DNA from: Candidatus Protistibacter heckmannii
Lineage (GTDB): Bacteria > Pseudomonadota > Gammaproteobacteria > Burkholderiales > Burkholderiaceae
Direction of reading: 5' to 3'
DNA length: 64,000 nucleotides
Assembly (NCBI GenBank): GCA_025050535.1
Contig: JALBVF010000001.1
Span: 496,001-560,000, forward strand
Shown one piece after another: positions 42,524 to 55,240 of the stretch (positions are counted from its first letter, which is position 1; every line of letters starts with the position of its first letter). The notes beneath the pieces are model-generated. The model saw nothing but the letters and a program-made list of their open reading frames with translations. It searched no databases and had not been told where the DNA came from. The position numbers were made by a program, and so were the translations under genes.

Positions 42524-43051
42524 ATGAGACTCACCACCAAAGGACGTTTCGCCGTCACCGCCATGATCGATCTGGCCATGCGCCAGGGCGGCGGTCCGGT
42601 CACGCTGGCGGGCATCAGCCAGCGCCAGAAGATTTCGCTGTCCTATCTCGAGCAACTGTTCGGCAAGCTGCGCCGCCACGAAATCGTGGAAAGCGTGCGT
42701 GGCCCGGGCGGCGGCTACAATCTCGCCCGCACGCTCGAGCAGGTGACCGTGGCCGACATCATCATCGCCGTGGACGAGCCGTTGGACGCCACGCAGTGCG
42801 GCGGCAATGGCAATTGCCACAAGGACGAGGAGTCCACCCACTGCATGACCCACGACCTGTGGACGACGCTCAATCACAAGATGGTCGAGTATCTCGACTC
42901 GGTGTCGCTCAAGGACCTCGTGGACCAGCAGCTGGCCAAGCAGAACGGCAAGGTGGTGGAGCTGCGCCCGGAAGCGCCGGCGCTTCCGGCCAAGCCCAAG
43001 CCCGAGGTTCCGCGTGTGGTCAATTCGGTCTTCAGCCTTGCCCAGTTCTGA
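42524..43051 (+). CDS. iscR: Iron-sulfur cluster regulator IscR
   Basis: Rrf2-family repressor holding a [2Fe-2S] cluster. Helix-turn-helix [20 protein letters not shown] and [15 protein letters not shown]; three cluster cysteines in [17 protein letters not shown] (about residues 92-107). Length 175, intact, heading the isc operon. Confidence 0.95.
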   Translation: MRLTTKGRFAVTAMIDLAMRQGGGPVTLAGISQRQKISLSYLEQLFGKLRRHEIVESVRGPGGGYNLARTLEQVTVADIIIAVDEPLDATQCGGNGNCHKDEESTHCMTHDLWTTLNHKMVEYLDSVSLKDLVDQQLAKQNGKVVELRPEAPALPAKPKPEVPRVVNSVFSLAQF

Positions 43052-43094
43052 GAAAGAGCGTCATTCAGCAGTCGCAGTCGTAGGAACAGAGAAC

Positions 43095-44315
43095 ATGAGC
43101 ACAACCCTGCATTTCCCGCTGTACATGGACTACTCGGCGACCACGCCGGTCGATCCGCGCGTCGTCGACAAGATGATCCCGTACCTGCGCGAGCAGTTCG
43201 GCAACCCGGCTTCCCGCACCCACGCCTTCGGCTGGGCGGCGGAAGCGGCGGTAGAAGATGCTCGCGAGCAGGTCGCCGCGCTGGTCAACGCCGATCCGCG
43301 CGAGATCGTCTGGACCTCGGGCGCCACCGAATCCATCAACCTCGCCATCAAGGGCGCCGCCAATTTCTATAGCGGCAAGGGCAAGCACATCATCACGCTC
43401 AAGACCGAGCACAAGGCCACGCTGGACACCTGCCGCGAACTTGAGCGCCAGGGCTTCGAAGTGACCTATCTCGACGTCAAGGAAGACGGCCTGCTCGACG
43501 AAGTCGCCTTCGTCGCCGCGCTGCGTCCGGACACCATCATCGTCTCGGTGCTGCTGGTCAACAACGAGATCGGCGTGATCCAGGACATCGCGCGTGTCGG
43601 CGAAATTTGCCGCGAGCGCGGCATCATCTTCCACGTCGACGCGGCGCAGGCCACCGGCAAGGTCGGCATCGACCTGCAGCATCTCAAGGTCGACCTGATG
43701 AGCTTCTCCGCGCACAAGACCTACGGCCCCAAGGGCGTCGGCGCGCTGTTCGTGCGCCGCAAGCCGCGCGTGCGCATCGAAGCCCAGATCCACGGCGGCG
43801 GCCACGAGCGCGGCATGCGCTCGGGCACGCTGCCCACGCACCAGATCGTCGGCATGGGCGAAGCCTTCCGTATCGCCAAGGAAGAGATGGTCGTCGAGAA
43901 CGAGCGCATCCGCATGCTGCGAAACCGCCTCTGGCGCGGTCTCTCTGAGATCGAGGAGGTCTACCTGAACGGCGACATAGACAGCCGCGTGTCGCACAAC
44001 CTGAACGTCAGCTTCAACTACGTCGAAGGCGAGTCGATGATCATGGCGCTCAAGGATATCGCCGTGTCCAGCGGCTCGGCCTGCACCTCGGCCTCGCTGG
44101 AGCCCTCGTACGTGCTGCGCGCTCTGGGCCGCAACGACGAGCTGGCGCACAGCTCCATCCGCTTCACCGTCGGCCGTTTCACGACGGAAGAGGAGATCGA
44201 CTACACCGTGCAGACCGTCAAGGACAAGATCGCCAAGCTGCGCGATCTCTCGCCCCTGTGGGAGATGTACAAGGACGGCGTCGACCTCAACAGCATTCAA
44301 TGGGCCGCGCACTGA
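43095..44315 (+). CDS. iscS: Cysteine desulfurase IscS
   Basis: PLP enzyme that takes sulfur from cysteine for cluster assembly and tRNA thiolation. Start [20 protein letters not shown] at 43095 with AGGAACAGAG before it. PLP Lys in [13 protein letters not shown], mobile-loop Cys in [14 protein letters not shown]. Length 406, intact. Confidence 0.96.
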   Translation: MSTTLHFPLYMDYSATTPVDPRVVDKMIPYLREQFGNPASRTHAFGWAAEAAVEDAREQVAALVNADPREIVWTSGATESINLAIKGAANFYSGKGKHIITLKTEHKATLDTCRELERQGFEVTYLDVKEDGLLDEVAFVAALRPDTIIVSVLLVNNEIGVIQDIARVGEICRERGIIFHVDAAQATGKVGIDLQHLKVDLMSFSAHKTYGPKGVGALFVRRKPRVRIEAQIHGGGHERGMRSGTLPTHQIVGMGEAFRIAKEEMVVENERIRMLRNRLWRGLSEIEEVYLNGDIDSRVSHNLNVSFNYVEGESMIMALKDIAVSSGSACTSASLEPSYVLRALGRNDELAHSSIRFTVGRFTTEEEIDYTVQTVKDKIAKLRDLSPLWEMYKDGVDLNSIQWAAH

Positions 44316-44344
44316 GCACCGCCCGATAGCACCAGGAGTTCATC

Positions 44345-44761
44345 ATGGCTTACAGCGATAAAGTTCTCGACCACTACGAAAATCCCCGCAACGTCGGTTC
44401 CTTCGACAAGGGCGACGACAGCGTCGGCACCGGCATGGTCGGCGCGCCGGCCTGCGGCGACGTGATGAAGCTGCAGATCAAGGTCAACAAGCAGGGCATC
44501 ATCGAGGATGCAAAATTTAAGACATACGGCTGCGGCTCCGCCATCGCGTCCTCCTCCCTGGTCACCGAATGGGTCAAGGGCAAGACTCTCGACCAGGCCA
44601 TGGATATCCGCAACACCGCGATCGCCGAAGAGCTGGCCCTGCCGCCGGTGAAGATCCACTGCTCCATCCTCGCCGAGGACGCCATCAAGGCTGCGGTGCA
44701 GGACTGCCGAGAGAAGCACGGCACGCCGGCCGCCCAGCCCGCCGCAGCCAAGGCCGCGTAA
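44345..44761 (+). CDS. iscU: Iron-sulfur scaffold IscU
   Basis: Scaffold for [2Fe-2S] assembly with its three cysteines in [24 protein letters not shown] and [15 protein letters not shown]. The HscA recognition motif LPPVK stands before the last Cys. 138 residues with a short Ala/Pro tail beyond the usual 128. Confidence 0.96.
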   Translation: MAYSDKVLDHYENPRNVGSFDKGDDSVGTGMVGAPACGDVMKLQIKVNKQGIIEDAKFKTYGCGSAIASSSLVTEWVKGKTLDQAMDIRNTAIAEELALPPVKIHCSILAEDAIKAAVQDCREKHGTPAAQPAAAKAA

Positions 44762-44777
44762 GAGCATGGAGGCGGCA

Positions 44778-45101
44778 ATGGCGATCACCCTGACCGAACG
44801 CGCGGCGGTCCACGTCAACAAATACCTCGCCGGCCGCGGCAAGGGCGTGGGCCTGCGCCTGGGCGTGCGCACCACCGGCTGCTCGGGTCTGGCCTACAAG
44901 CTGGAATACGCCGACAGCATCGAGCCCGAGGACAAGGTCTTCGAAACCCAGGGCGTCAAGGTCCTGGTCGATCCGAAGAGCCTGCCCTATCTGGAAGGCA
45001 CGGAGCTCGACTTCGTGCGCGAAGGCCTCAACGAAGGCTTCCGCTTCCAGAACCCCAACGTCAAGGATGAGTGTGGCTGCGGCGAGTCCTTCCGGGTCTG
45101 A
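44778..45101 (+). CDS. iscA: A-type iron-sulfur carrier IscA
   Basis: 107 residues with the Cys-x(n)-Cys-x-Cys pattern: [13 protein letters not shown] and [14 protein letters not shown] 44778 chosen because TGGAGG lies a few bases upstream; the ATG at 44766 would overlap that site. Confidence 0.94.
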   Translation: MAITLTERAAVHVNKYLAGRGKGVGLRLGVRTTGCSGLAYKLEYADSIEPEDKVFETQGVKVLVDPKSLPYLEGTELDFVREGLNEGFRFQNPNVKDECGCGESFRV

Positions 45102-45636
45102 GCACCGATCCTGCTTCGAACTCGATCAGAACTTCTTTGCGCTGTTCGGCTTGCCCGAGCGCTTCGCGGTGGACGCCGCGGCGCTCGATGAAGCCTATCG
45201 CGTCGTGCAATCCCTGGTGCATCCCGACCGCCACGCCACCGCGGGCGACGCCCAGAAGCGCGCCGCCTCGCAGGCTGCGGCGCATGCCAATGAAGCCTAC
45301 CGCACCCTGCGCAAGCCGCTGACGCGCGCAGTGTATCTGTGCCACCTGCGCGGCGTCGATCCGCAATCCGAGACCGACACCGCCATGCCAGGCGCCTTCC
45401 TGATGCAGCAGATGGAATGGCGTGAGACGCTGGCCGAATCGCAGGACGCCGCCGCGCTGCAGGCGCTGGCCAAGGAAGTGGACGCAGCGCGCCGCGCCGG
45501 CGTCGACGAAGTGCAGCGCCTGCTCGACGGGCAGGTCGCCGATCCCCAGGCCGCCTTGCAGGCGGTGCGCAAACTGATGTTCATCGAAAAATTCGCCGCC
45601 GAGCTCGACGACGCGCTCGACCGCCTGCATGCCTGA
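45067..45636 (+). CDS. hscB: Co-chaperone HscB
   Basis: J-domain protein that brings IscU to HscA. HPD motif in [15 protein letters not shown] (about residue 57) and C-terminal three-helix domain ([14 protein letters not shown]). Start overlaps iscA by 35 bases in another frame. Length 189, intact. Confidence 0.93.
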   Translation: MSVAAASPSGSEHRSCFELDQNFFALFGLPERFAVDAAALDEAYRVVQSLVHPDRHATAGDAQKRAASQAAAHANEAYRTLRKPLTRAVYLCHLRGVDPQSETDTAMPGAFLMQQMEWRETLAESQDAAALQALAKEVDAARRAGVDEVQRLLDGQVADPQAALQAVRKLMFIEKFAAELDDALDRLHA

Positions 45637-45679
45637 CATGCAAGACCTGAAAGCCTGATCCCGGAACACATCCCCCCCC

Positions 45680-47577
<1,898 letters not shown>

Positions 47578-47578
<1 letters not shown>

Positions 47579-47916
47579 TGCCGAAAATCGTCGTTCTTCC
47601 CCATCCCGTGCTGTGCCCGGAGGGCGCGGTCGTGGAGGTGGAAGATGGAACCAGCATCTGCGAGGCGCTGCTCGAGCACGACGTCGAGATCGAGCACGCC
47701 TGCGAAATGTCCTGCGCCTGCACCACCTGCCACGTCATCGTGCGCGAGGGCTTCGAATCGCTCAATCCTTCCGACGATGACGAGGACGACCTGCTCGACC
47801 GCGCCTGGGGCCTGGAGCCAAAGTCGCGCCTGTCCTGCCAGGCCATCCTCGCGCAGAAGGACGTCGTCGTGGAGATCCCGCGCTACACCATCAACCACGC
47901 CAAGGAAAATCACTGA
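47578..47916 (+). CDS. fdx: [2Fe-2S] ferredoxin of the isc operon
   Basis: 112-residue adrenodoxin-type ferredoxin; cluster ligands in HACEMSCACTTCHVIV (C-x5-C-x2-C) and RLSCQAI. Electron donor for cluster assembly. Confidence 0.95.
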
Positions 47917-48110
47917 TGAAGTGGACCGACACCTACGACATCGCCATCGGCATGGCGGATGCGCATGAGGACGTGGACCCGCAATACGTGCGCTTCACCG
48001 ACCTGCACGCCTGGGTCTGCGCGCTGCCCGGCTTCGACGACGATCCCAACCGCTCGAACGAGAAAATCCTCGAGTCCATCCAGATGGTCTGGATCGAAGA
48101 GGCGAAGTAA
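47916..48110 (+). CDS. iscX: IscX
   Basis: 64-residue acidic protein MKWTDTYDIAIGMADAHEDV with DPQYVRFTDLHAWVCALPGF, typical IscX, which binds IscS and iron. Overlaps the fdx stop by one base. Last gene of the operon. Confidence 0.94.
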   Translation: MKWTDTYDIAIGMADAHEDVDPQYVRFTDLHAWVCALPGFDDDPNRSNEKILESIQMVWIEEAK

Positions 48111-48148
48111 GCGGCCGGGGCCGCTCCCGCTTCGCCCCTCGTTTCCGC

Positions 48149-49125
48149 TTATTCCTCGGTGATGCCAGCCTTCTTGATGATGGCCGCGAAACGCACTGCC
48201 TCAGCGCGGATCATCTCGCCCCCGCGTGCCTCGATGCCCAGCTTGGCCAGCTTTTCGCACACATCGGGTTTTTGCATGATGCGCACCACTTCGGCCTGGA
48301 CCTTGTTGACGATCTCGACGGGCGTCTTTGCCGGCGCGAACAGGTCCACCCAGAATTCCAGCGCATAACCGGACACGCCCGATTCAGCCACCGTCGGCAG
48401 GCTCGGATAGAGCGAGATGCGCTTGGGAGACGTCACCTCCAGCGCCTTAAGCTTGCCCGACTGCATGTGCAGAAGCAGCAGCGCTCCGTCCAGGATCACC
48501 ATCTGCACGTCACTGCCGAGCACGGCCATCATCTCCTGATTGCGGCCCTTGTAGGGCACGTTGTAGAGATTCGCGCCCGACATCTGCTTAAGCATCTCGG
48601 TCGCCACCTGGAAGGCCACCGAGGCGGTGCTGTAGGTCACCTGCTGCCCCGGCTTCTTCGACATCGCCACCAGTTCGTGCACACTGTTGGCCGGCACCGA
48701 GGGATTCACCGCCAGGATCATCGGGAAGCTGCCCATGACCGTCACCGGCCGCAGATCGCGCTCCGGCGAATAGGGCAGCTTGGGATAGAGCACCGGATTG
48801 ATGTGATGGTCATCGTGCTGCTCATACCCACCAGCAGGGTGTAGCCGTCGGCCGGCGCCTTGGCGGCCGTGGTCGCGGCGATGATGGTGCTCGCGCCCGG
48901 CTGGTTCTCCACCACGAAGGGCTGCTTGAAGGCTTCGCCCAGGCCCTGCGCCACCAGGCGCGCGAGGATGTCGTTGCTGCCGCCGGGCGGAAAGCCGACG
49001 AGCACCCGCACTGGCTTGGAAGGCCAGCCCTCGGCCGGATTCTGCGCCGGCGCCAGCGCCAGCCAGGCCGCGCAGGCCCGGTCCACGGCTGCCGCGAGGG
49101 CGGCGATTCGTTGTCTGCGGATCAT
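48149..49125 (-). pseudogene. Bug-family (TctC-like) periplasmic solute receptor, frameshifted
   Basis: Extracytoplasmic receptor for small carboxylates. Start MIRRQRIAALAAAVDRACAA (signal peptide) at 49125, then WPSKPVRVLVGFPPGGSNDI and ENQPGASTIIAA. The frame is lost near 48800; the rest, VLYPKLPYSPERDLRPVTVM through MQKPDVCEKLAKLGIEARGG, is in another frame to 48149. A single-base change in length would repair it. Last gene of the decayed dioxygenase operon. Confidence 0.85.
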
Positions 49126-49198
49126 GTGTGTGTCTCCAGGTATCGTTGTCATGGGCGGCCGCGCATCGAGCGCGGCCGCGGATTTATCGTTCGCGCCT

Positions 49199-50146
49199 TC
49201 AACGCGCGAAAGCTGCCTCGGGGGTTTTCTTCTGGGCCTCGGCCAGACGGCGGTCGCGCTGGCGGATCAGGCCGTGCATGGCGGCCAACATCGGCAGGCG
49301 CATGTTCAGCGCGCGCCAAACGGCCAGCACCGCGCCGGTGAGCGCCTCGTATTCGAGCGTGCGGCCGGCTTCCACGTCCTGCAGCATCGAGAACTTCACC
49401 GCGCCCAGCGGCAGGCCTTTTTCCAGCCGCTGTCTCGGCGTCTCCTCCAGCTTGAGCCCCAGCGCGCAGCCCGTGCCGATGACTTCCTCCATCAGCGATT
49501 CGAAGGGCGTACAGCTCGGGGTCGTCGAGCATTCGGTCCAGCGTCGCGCAGGACAGGGCGCTCACCGGATTGAAGCTGGCGTTGCCGATCAGCTTGAGCC
49601 AGATATCCGAGCGGATGTCGGCGCTGGCCTTGCACTGGAAGCAGGCCTGCGCGAGCAGCGCCTGGAGCTTGAGCAGGCGCGCGCTGGGCGCGGCGCCCGG
49701 GGCTGCCGCGGGTTCGCCCAGATGCAGGTCCCAGCGGCCGGTGTGCTGGATCCGGCCGGGTTCGGCGATATACGAAGTCGGATAGACCGCGCAGCCCAGC
49801 ACGCGCTCCAGCAGCAGCACGGCGGCGATGGCGCCTTGCGGATCCACGCCCTCGAGGCGCATGCCGTCCAGCGGTCCACCGAAGCCCTGGAAGAACCACC
49901 AGGGCACGCCGTTCATGGCCGGCACGACGACGGTGTTCGGCCCCAGCAGCGGACGCAGGCCGGGCATGGCTGCGGCCAGCGAGCCGGTCTTCACCGCGAC
50001 GATCACATAGTCCTGCACGCCCAGCTCGGCGGCATCGTCCGTGGCGTGGATGCGCGCGGCGGAGGCCTCCCCGTGCAGCCCGCCGTCGGCGGCGCGCAGC
50101 CGCAGGCGCGCGCCGCGTGCCACCACGCTGACCTCGGCGCCTACTG
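49199..50146 (-). pseudogene. Ketopantoate-reductase-family (ApbA/PanE) protein, N-terminus deleted, frameshifted
   Basis: The frame resembles NADP-dependent ketopantoate reductase-like enzymes: VGAEVSVVARGARLRL, then VKTGSLAAAMPGLRPLLGPN, VVPAMNGVPWWFFQG and KLIGNASFNPVSALSCATLD. The first 20 residues with the Rossmann GxGxxG are missing; instead the end of the aldolase gene abuts. A shift near 49495 puts the C-terminal helices (LMEEVIGTGCALGLKLEETP) in another frame. Probably a catabolic dehydrogenase rather than pantothenate synthesis, given its operon. Confidence 0.78.
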
Positions 50147-50955
50147 CAGAACGCGTCCGGCTGCTCAGCCAGCATCTTGTCCACCAGTGGCTGAAGGCCG
50201 TACCAGCCCGCGCGCGGAGCCCTCCTGCTTGGTGGTGCGCGCGGCCATCTCCGGTTCGATCTCCACCGGCGTGCCCGCCACCGAGGCGAGGAGCACCTGC
50301 TCACAGACGCGCTCGGCGCGGACATACCAGGACACCGCTTCCTCCACCGTTCCGCCCACGGTGAAGACGCCGTGGTTTCGGCAGATCACCATCTTGTTGC
50401 CGCCCAGGGCGTTGCTGATCAGCTCGCCCTCGGAGACGTCGGCGGCGATGCCGTTGTAGCCCTGGAAGACGCTGTGCGAATCATGGAAGGCGGCGGCCTC
50501 CTGCGAAATCATCGGCAGCGGCTTGCCAAGCGAGGCCAAGGTCCGTAGCACGAATACGAATGCGCGGCGGCGTGCACGTCGGGCCGCGCGCGGTGGATGC
50601 GTGAATGGATGGCGTAGCCAGCGGCGTTGATCGGATGCTTTCCATCGACGATGTTGCCGTCATGGTCCACCAGAACCAGGTCCGACACATTGATGCGGCT
50701 GAAATGCACGCCCAGCGGATTGACCCAGAAATGGTCCTCGCGCACCGGGTTGCGGTAGGAGATGTGCCCGGCGATGCCAGCGTCGAAGCCGAACATCGCG
50801 AAGATGCGCAGGCAGGCCGTCAATGGGATCTTGCGGTGCGCGCGCTCTTCCTCGCGGCTCGCGAAGACCGGCGGCTCGGGCCACTTGAGGCCCTCGCGGG
50901 TGAAGGTGAGGCCCAGCTCGGGCTCGGCGGATTGGAGGTCGGTTCTTGCGTTCAC
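50147..50955 (-). pseudogene. Class II aldolase/adducin-family protein, frameshifted
   Basis: GTG start at 50955 (NARTDLQSAEPELGLTFTRE). Family features: DAGIAGHISYRNPV, WVNPLGVHFSRINVSDLVLV and the metal His pair in DVHAAAHSYS; frame lost near 50550, then LGKPLPMISQEAAAFHDSH and ICRNHGVFTVGGTVEEA in another frame; a further shift near 50210 leads to YGLQPLVDKMLAEQPDAF, which runs into the truncated reductase gene. Probably acted on a hydroxy-oxo acid of the pathway; substrate not deducible. Confidence 0.8.
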
Positions 50956-51215
50956 GGCTTGTCCTGTCGTGCGCTTATCGGTGCGCTCATAGGCTGTAGA
51001 AATCGATCTTGGCCGGTAGATAATTGTTGAGCAGGGTGATCTTCCGGCGCGCGATGCGCCAGCCCTCCGGGCCGCCGCGCAGCGTGGCTTGTCCTGTCGT
51101 GCGCTTATCGGTGCGCTCATAGGCTGTAGAAATCGATCTTGGCCGGCAGATAATTGTTGAGCAGGGTGATCTTCCGGCGCGCGATGCGCCAGCCCTCCGG
51201 GCCGCCGCGCAGCGT
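50956..51215. repeat. 130-bp tandem duplication
   Basis: Copy 1 at 50956-51085 and copy 2 at 51086-51215 are identical except T at 51017 versus C at 51147. Copy 2 contains the functional 3-prime end of the dioxygenase beta-subunit gene; copy 1 is a spare piece between it and the aldolase gene. Confidence 0.97.
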
Positions 51216-51617
51216 GGTCAGGTAGCGGCCGAAGAACATCTCCACCGCGCGCTCCTTGGGCCGGTACTGGTGCACCGTCCATTCGCAGGCCATGTCCAGC
51301 CCGCCGTCGGCGCGCCGCCCGGCGAGGCGCACGTTGTGGATCAGATGCTGGGTGCGCGGCAACACCATCGACGCCACCGAGCGGCGCGACTCCACGCGCC
51401 ACACGCGGTCTTCCAGCACCGAGCGGCGCGGGTCGGAGGTCTGCTCGTCCTCGGACTTCCAGGCCGGCACCCAGTATTCGCAGTCCTCGGCGTAGAGCGC
51501 CAGCCATTCATGCCAGCGCCGCTCGTCGAGCAGGCGGGCCTCCTCGTAGAGAAAGCGCGTGGTGCGCGCCAGCAGCTCAGCGTCGGTGGACAGTTCGTGC
51601 AGGGCGGCGGCGCTCAT
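51117..51617 (-). CDS. Ring-hydroxylating dioxygenase, beta (small) subunit
   Basis: Intact 166-residue NTF2-like subunit: FLYEEARLLDERRWHEWLAL, YAEDCEYWVPAWKSED, LIHNVRLAGRRADG and ending YLPAKIDFYSL. Benzoate/anthranilate-type small subunits share these features. Start ATG at 51617 overlaps the alpha-subunit stop. Its 3-prime end was duplicated (copy 1). Without an intact alpha subunit it has no catalytic partner here. Confidence 0.87.
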   Translation of the reverse strand: MSAAALHELSTDAELLARTTRFLYEEARLLDERRWHEWLALYAEDCEYWVPAWKSEDEQTSDPRRSVLEDRVWRVESRRSVASMVLPRTQHLIHNVRLAGRRADGGLDMACEWTVHQYRPKERAVEMFFGRYLTTLRGGPEGWRIARRKITLLNNYLPAKIDFYSL

Positions 51618-52960
51618 TGCGCGGCCTCCGCCTGGGCGGCCCGGGCCGCTTCGTCGCGCCGCGCGCCGGCCGTCATCAGCCGCAGCCATTCGCGGTAGCC
51701 GGAATGGAAGATGGTCTCGTCCTGTACCTTGGCGTCGCCCATCTGGTGGGTGCGCGCGCGGATGCCGATGCGCTCGCCAGTCTCGCCGGGGCCGGTGGCC
51801 ACGGCCTTCATGCTGCGCATGTAGCCCTGCTGCCAGTGCACGACGCGCGCTCCGTAGCCGGTCTGGCAGTCTTCGTAGCAGGTGGTGTCGTCGGGCTTGG
51901 ACATGCCCGAGCTGTTGAAGAAATCCTCGAATTGGCGCAGCCGGAAGTCGCGCGCCGCGTCGCTCTCGCCCACGGGCGCGAGGCAGTAGATCGTCATCTC
52001 GGTCAGGTCGGGTCCAGCGGGCGGATCACACGCAGCTGCAGCGAGGCGTTCTCTGCGAGCTGCACGTTGGGGAACATCACCAGATTGCGCGTGGTCAGCA
52101 TCCAGCCGGCGCGCTCCGTCAGTTCGTCGATCGAGGTATACAGAGGCCGGATCTCAGGCCGGGGGTTGGGCGTGAACAGCGCCGCGTGGCCGTGATCGAA
52201 GGTGAAGCCGCCGCGCTCCTTGTAGGCGGCGAAATCCAGCGACTTGAGCGCGTAAGTTCGACTCACCCGAATTGCGCCGCTCGACGATCTTTATGAAGCT
52301 CGGATGGGTGGAGGTGAGGTGATAGGCGTCGAGCCCGTTCACCATCTGCAGCTTCCAGTTGGCGCGGAAGGTGTAGGTGGACGAGCCCGGCACCGCCTCC
52401 ACGCCCTGCGCGCCCTGGCCCACGATCAAGTCGAGGAAGAAGCGCGTGTCGCCCAGCCAGTCCTCTAGCGCAGGCACGTCCGCCGACAGGCTGCCGAAGA
52501 GAAAGCCGCGGTATTCGCCGAAGCGCGCCGCCGGAATCAGGTCATGGTTGTCGCGCTTGAAGGCTTCGCTGTAATGGCCGTGCTGCGCGTCCTTGATGGT
52601 CTTGAGCTTGCCGTTGCTCTCGTAAGACCAGCCGTGGTACTGGCAGACGTGGTAGCGGGCGTTGCCGCTGCGCTTCTGGCGGGTCGCGGCGCCGCGGTGA
52701 CGGCAGGTTTTCATGAAGGCGCCGAGTGCGCCTTCGTTGCTGCGCATGACGATCACGGGCTGGCGGCCGATCCAGGTGGTGAAGTAGTCGTTGGGGTTCG
52801 GCGCCTGCGAAGCCAGGCTGAGGAAGCCCCAGCTGCTTTCGAAGATGTGGCGCATCTCCAGTTCAAAAATTTCCGGGTCGCGGAATACGTCGCGATCGAA
52901 GGTGAAGATGCCTTCGTCGGTGCAGTCCACGACGAGCCGGGCCAAATCCTAAGCGCGCAT
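51614..52960 (-). pseudogene. Ring-hydroxylating dioxygenase, alpha subunit (benzoate/anthranilate type), broken
   Basis: Rieske non-haem iron oxygenase large subunit. Start MRA at 52960 is followed by TAG at 52949-52951 (probably Gln) and then DLARLVVDCTDEGIFTFDRD. Rieske ligands in KTCRHRGAATR and VCQYHGWSYESNG; catalytic iron site in NGLDAYHLTSTHPSFI. Frameshift near 52260 after IVERRNSGES, next piece YALKSLDFAAYKERGGFTFD to 52003, then another shift into MTIYCLAPVGESDAARDFRL. The C-terminal GYGARVVHWQQGYMRSM is in that frame. One stop and two frameshifts make it dead. Confidence 0.88.
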
Positions 52961-53063
52961 GCCTGTCTCCAATTTTTTTGCTGTCCGGCGTTGCACGGCA
53001 GCCATGCGAAAGTCATCCGTCCTCTGTTCTTTTGGCTGCCAGTCGTTATAAAATTTCAAAATC

Positions 53064-53079
53064 CGTTTTATATAAACCG
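53064..53079. promoter_or_regulatory. Candidate IclR-family operator
   Basis: Near-perfect 16-bp palindrome CGTTTTATATAAACCG (one mismatched pair) between the divergent dioxygenase and regulator genes. IclR-type regulators bind 14-16 bp palindromes in such gaps. Confidence 0.5.
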
Positions 53080-53106
53080 AATCGGGTATAGCTAAGCTTC
53101 TCGGAG

Positions 53107-54000
53107 ATGCCAATGCCAAGAAACACCGACGCCGACAGCCTTGCCGTGAAAGCCCCCGCCAAATCCGCCGCCGGGGCGTCTTCCAAGACCGCCGCGAAGG
53201 CCTCCGCCAAGGCCGCGGCAACGGCCGCTTCCAAGGCGGCGGACGCCGAAGTCCGCTCCCCGCGCCGCATCCAGTCTCTGGAGATCGGCTTTCGCCTGGT
53301 GCGCGAAATCGAGTCCGCGCCCAGGGGGCTGTCGCTCAAGGACGTGTCCGCGCACACGGGCATGCCGCGCAGCAAGGCCCACCTCTATCTCGGCACCTTC
53401 CTCTCGCTGGGCCTGCTCGCCCGCGACGGCGCCGGCAACTACCGCCTCGGGCCCTATGCGCTGCAGATCGGCCTCTCGGCGCTGCGCCAGTCCGGCGTCG
53501 TCGACCTCGCCGAGGAGGCGATGCGCGAAGTCCAGGACGCCACCGCCCATGCGGTGCACCTCGCCATCTGGGGAAACCATGGCCCCACCATCGTGTGCAA
53601 GCTCGACGGCCGCATGAAAGTGCCGATGAGCATCCAGGTCGGCTATGTGCTGCCGCTTCTGACCTCGGCCAGCGGCCGCGTCTTCCTCGCCTATGAATAC
53701 CCGCAGTTGCTCCAGCCCATCCTCGAGCGCGAGCAGCCCGGCGCCAAGCTGGCCGACAAGGCCGTCGCCGCCGTGATCAAGGATGTGCGCAAGGTCGGCA
53801 TGGGCGGCTCCTCGGGCCGCATCTACGAAGGGCTCGCTGCCTTGTCCTGCCCGGTGCTCAATCACCGCGGCGAACTGTGCGCCGCGCTGACCATACTCGA
53901 CACCGCCGCGCTCCTCGACATGCGCGTCGACGGCAAGTCGGCGGCCATCCTGCGCAAGGCCGCGGAGGAGATCTCCACGCGGCTGGGCAAGCTGGCCTGA
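53107..54000 (+). CDS. IclR-family transcriptional regulator
   Basis: Intact 297 residues. Unusual Ala/Lys-rich N-terminal extension (residues 15-48, histone-like), then winged helix RRIQSLEIGFRLVREIESAP and LKDVSAHTGMPRSKAHLYLG, and the IclR effector domain (HLAIWGNHGPTIVCKLDG, LLTSASGRVFLAYEYP, GLAALSCPVLNHRGELCAAL). Probably controls both decayed catabolic operons flanking it. The start could lie at 53113 (MPR). Confidence 0.9.
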   Translation: MPMPRNTDADSLAVKAPAKSAAGASSKTAAKASAKAAATAASKAADAEVRSPRRIQSLEIGFRLVREIESAPRGLSLKDVSAHTGMPRSKAHLYLGTFLSLGLLARDGAGNYRLGPYALQIGLSALRQSGVVDLAEEAMREVQDATAHAVHLAIWGNHGPTIVCKLDGRMKVPMSIQVGYVLPLLTSASGRVFLAYEYPQLLQPILEREQPGAKLADKAVAAVIKDVRKVGMGGSSGRIYEGLAALSCPVLNHRGELCAALTILDTAALLDMRVDGKSAAILRKAAEEISTRLGKLA

Positions 54001-54123
54001 ACGCTTGCCCAGCCGTTTTCCTCGGCTGCGAGTTCGTCAATATCAAGCGATATTATACATGTACATATTAAAATCAACTTGCTAAGATTCGCTCCCACTT
54101 AGAACAAGCACGAGACAGGCGGC

Positions 54124-55227
54124 ATGGCGAGCCATCCCAAGATAGGCATCATCGGCGCGGGCATCGGCGGGCTGACCGCCGCGCTGGCGCTGGCGCGGCG
54201 CGGCTACGACGTGACCGTGCTGGAACAGGTGGCGTAGCTTCGCGAAGTGGGGCTGCAGCTCAGCGCCAACACCACGCGCGTGCTCTACCAGCTCAGCCTG
54301 GAAGGCGCACTGGAAAAAGTCGCCAACTTTCCCGCCGGCAAATGCATCCGCCTGTGGAACACCGGCCAGACCTGCACGCCGCGCCCAGCGCGCTGCGCCT
54401 GGGGGCAAAGTGCATCGGCGTCGCGCAGGAGGGGGGCCATGCGGCCGCGCGTCTGGCCGACGGCTCCGAATTCCGCGCCGACGCCCTGATCGGCGCCGAC
54501 GGCGTGCATTCCATCGTCCGCTCCACGCTCTTCGGCGCCGCCGCGCCGCGCTTCTCAGGGTGCCTGGCCTGGCGCGGCGTGATCCCCGCCGAGCGCCTGC
54601 CCGAGCATCTGCGCGCGCCCGTGGGCGTGAACTGGATCGGACCCGGCGGCCACGTGGTCCACTATCCGCTGCGCGCCGGCAAGCTGGTCAACTTCGTCGG
54701 CATCCTCGAGCGCAACGGCTGGCTGCGCGAATCCTGGAACGAGGCCAGCAGCATCGACGACTGCGCGCGTGATTTCGCCGGCTGGAACAAAGACATCCAC
54801 GCGATGATCCGCGCCATCGACGTGCCCTACAAATGGGCCCTGATGCTGCGCGACCCGCTGGAGAACTGGACCGTGGGCCGCATCGGCCTGCTCGGCGACG
54901 CCTGCCATCCCACGCTGCCTTTCCTGGCGTAGGGTGCGGCCATGGCCATCGAGGACGGTGTGCTGCTGGCGCGCGCCATCGACGAGGTGGCGGGGCAGGG
55001 CGGCGCGAGCGTGCAGAAAGCCTTGCAGCGCTATCAGGCGGTGCGCATCGAGTGCACTTCCAAGATCGTGCGCGGCTCGGCCGCGAACGCCGAGCGTTTC
55101 CACAACCCGGTCCTGGCCCATGCCGAGGGCGCTGCTCGCCTATGTAGACGAGCAATGGCAGCCGGACCGCGTGCGCGAGCGTTACGACTGGCTGTTCCGC
55201 AACGACGTCGACCAGATCACCATCTGA
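54124..55227 (+). pseudogene. FAD-dependent aromatic hydroxylase (salicylate / 3-hydroxybenzoate 6-hydroxylase type), broken
   Basis: Start at 54124: PKIGIIGAGIGGLTAALALA with the FAD GxGxxG. TAG at 54235-54237 after VTVLEQVA, then LREVGLQLSANTTRVLYQLS. After LWNTGQT about 25 residues are deleted with a frame change near 54370. DGSEFRADALIGADGVHSIV and the FAD motif GLLGDACHPTLPFLA follow; TAG at 54930-54932 replaces Gln before GAAMAIEDGVLLA. A last shift near 55130 precedes YDWLFRNDVDQITI. Four lesions; non-functional. Confidence 0.87.
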
Positions 55228-55240
55228 AGCGCGCCCCGGC

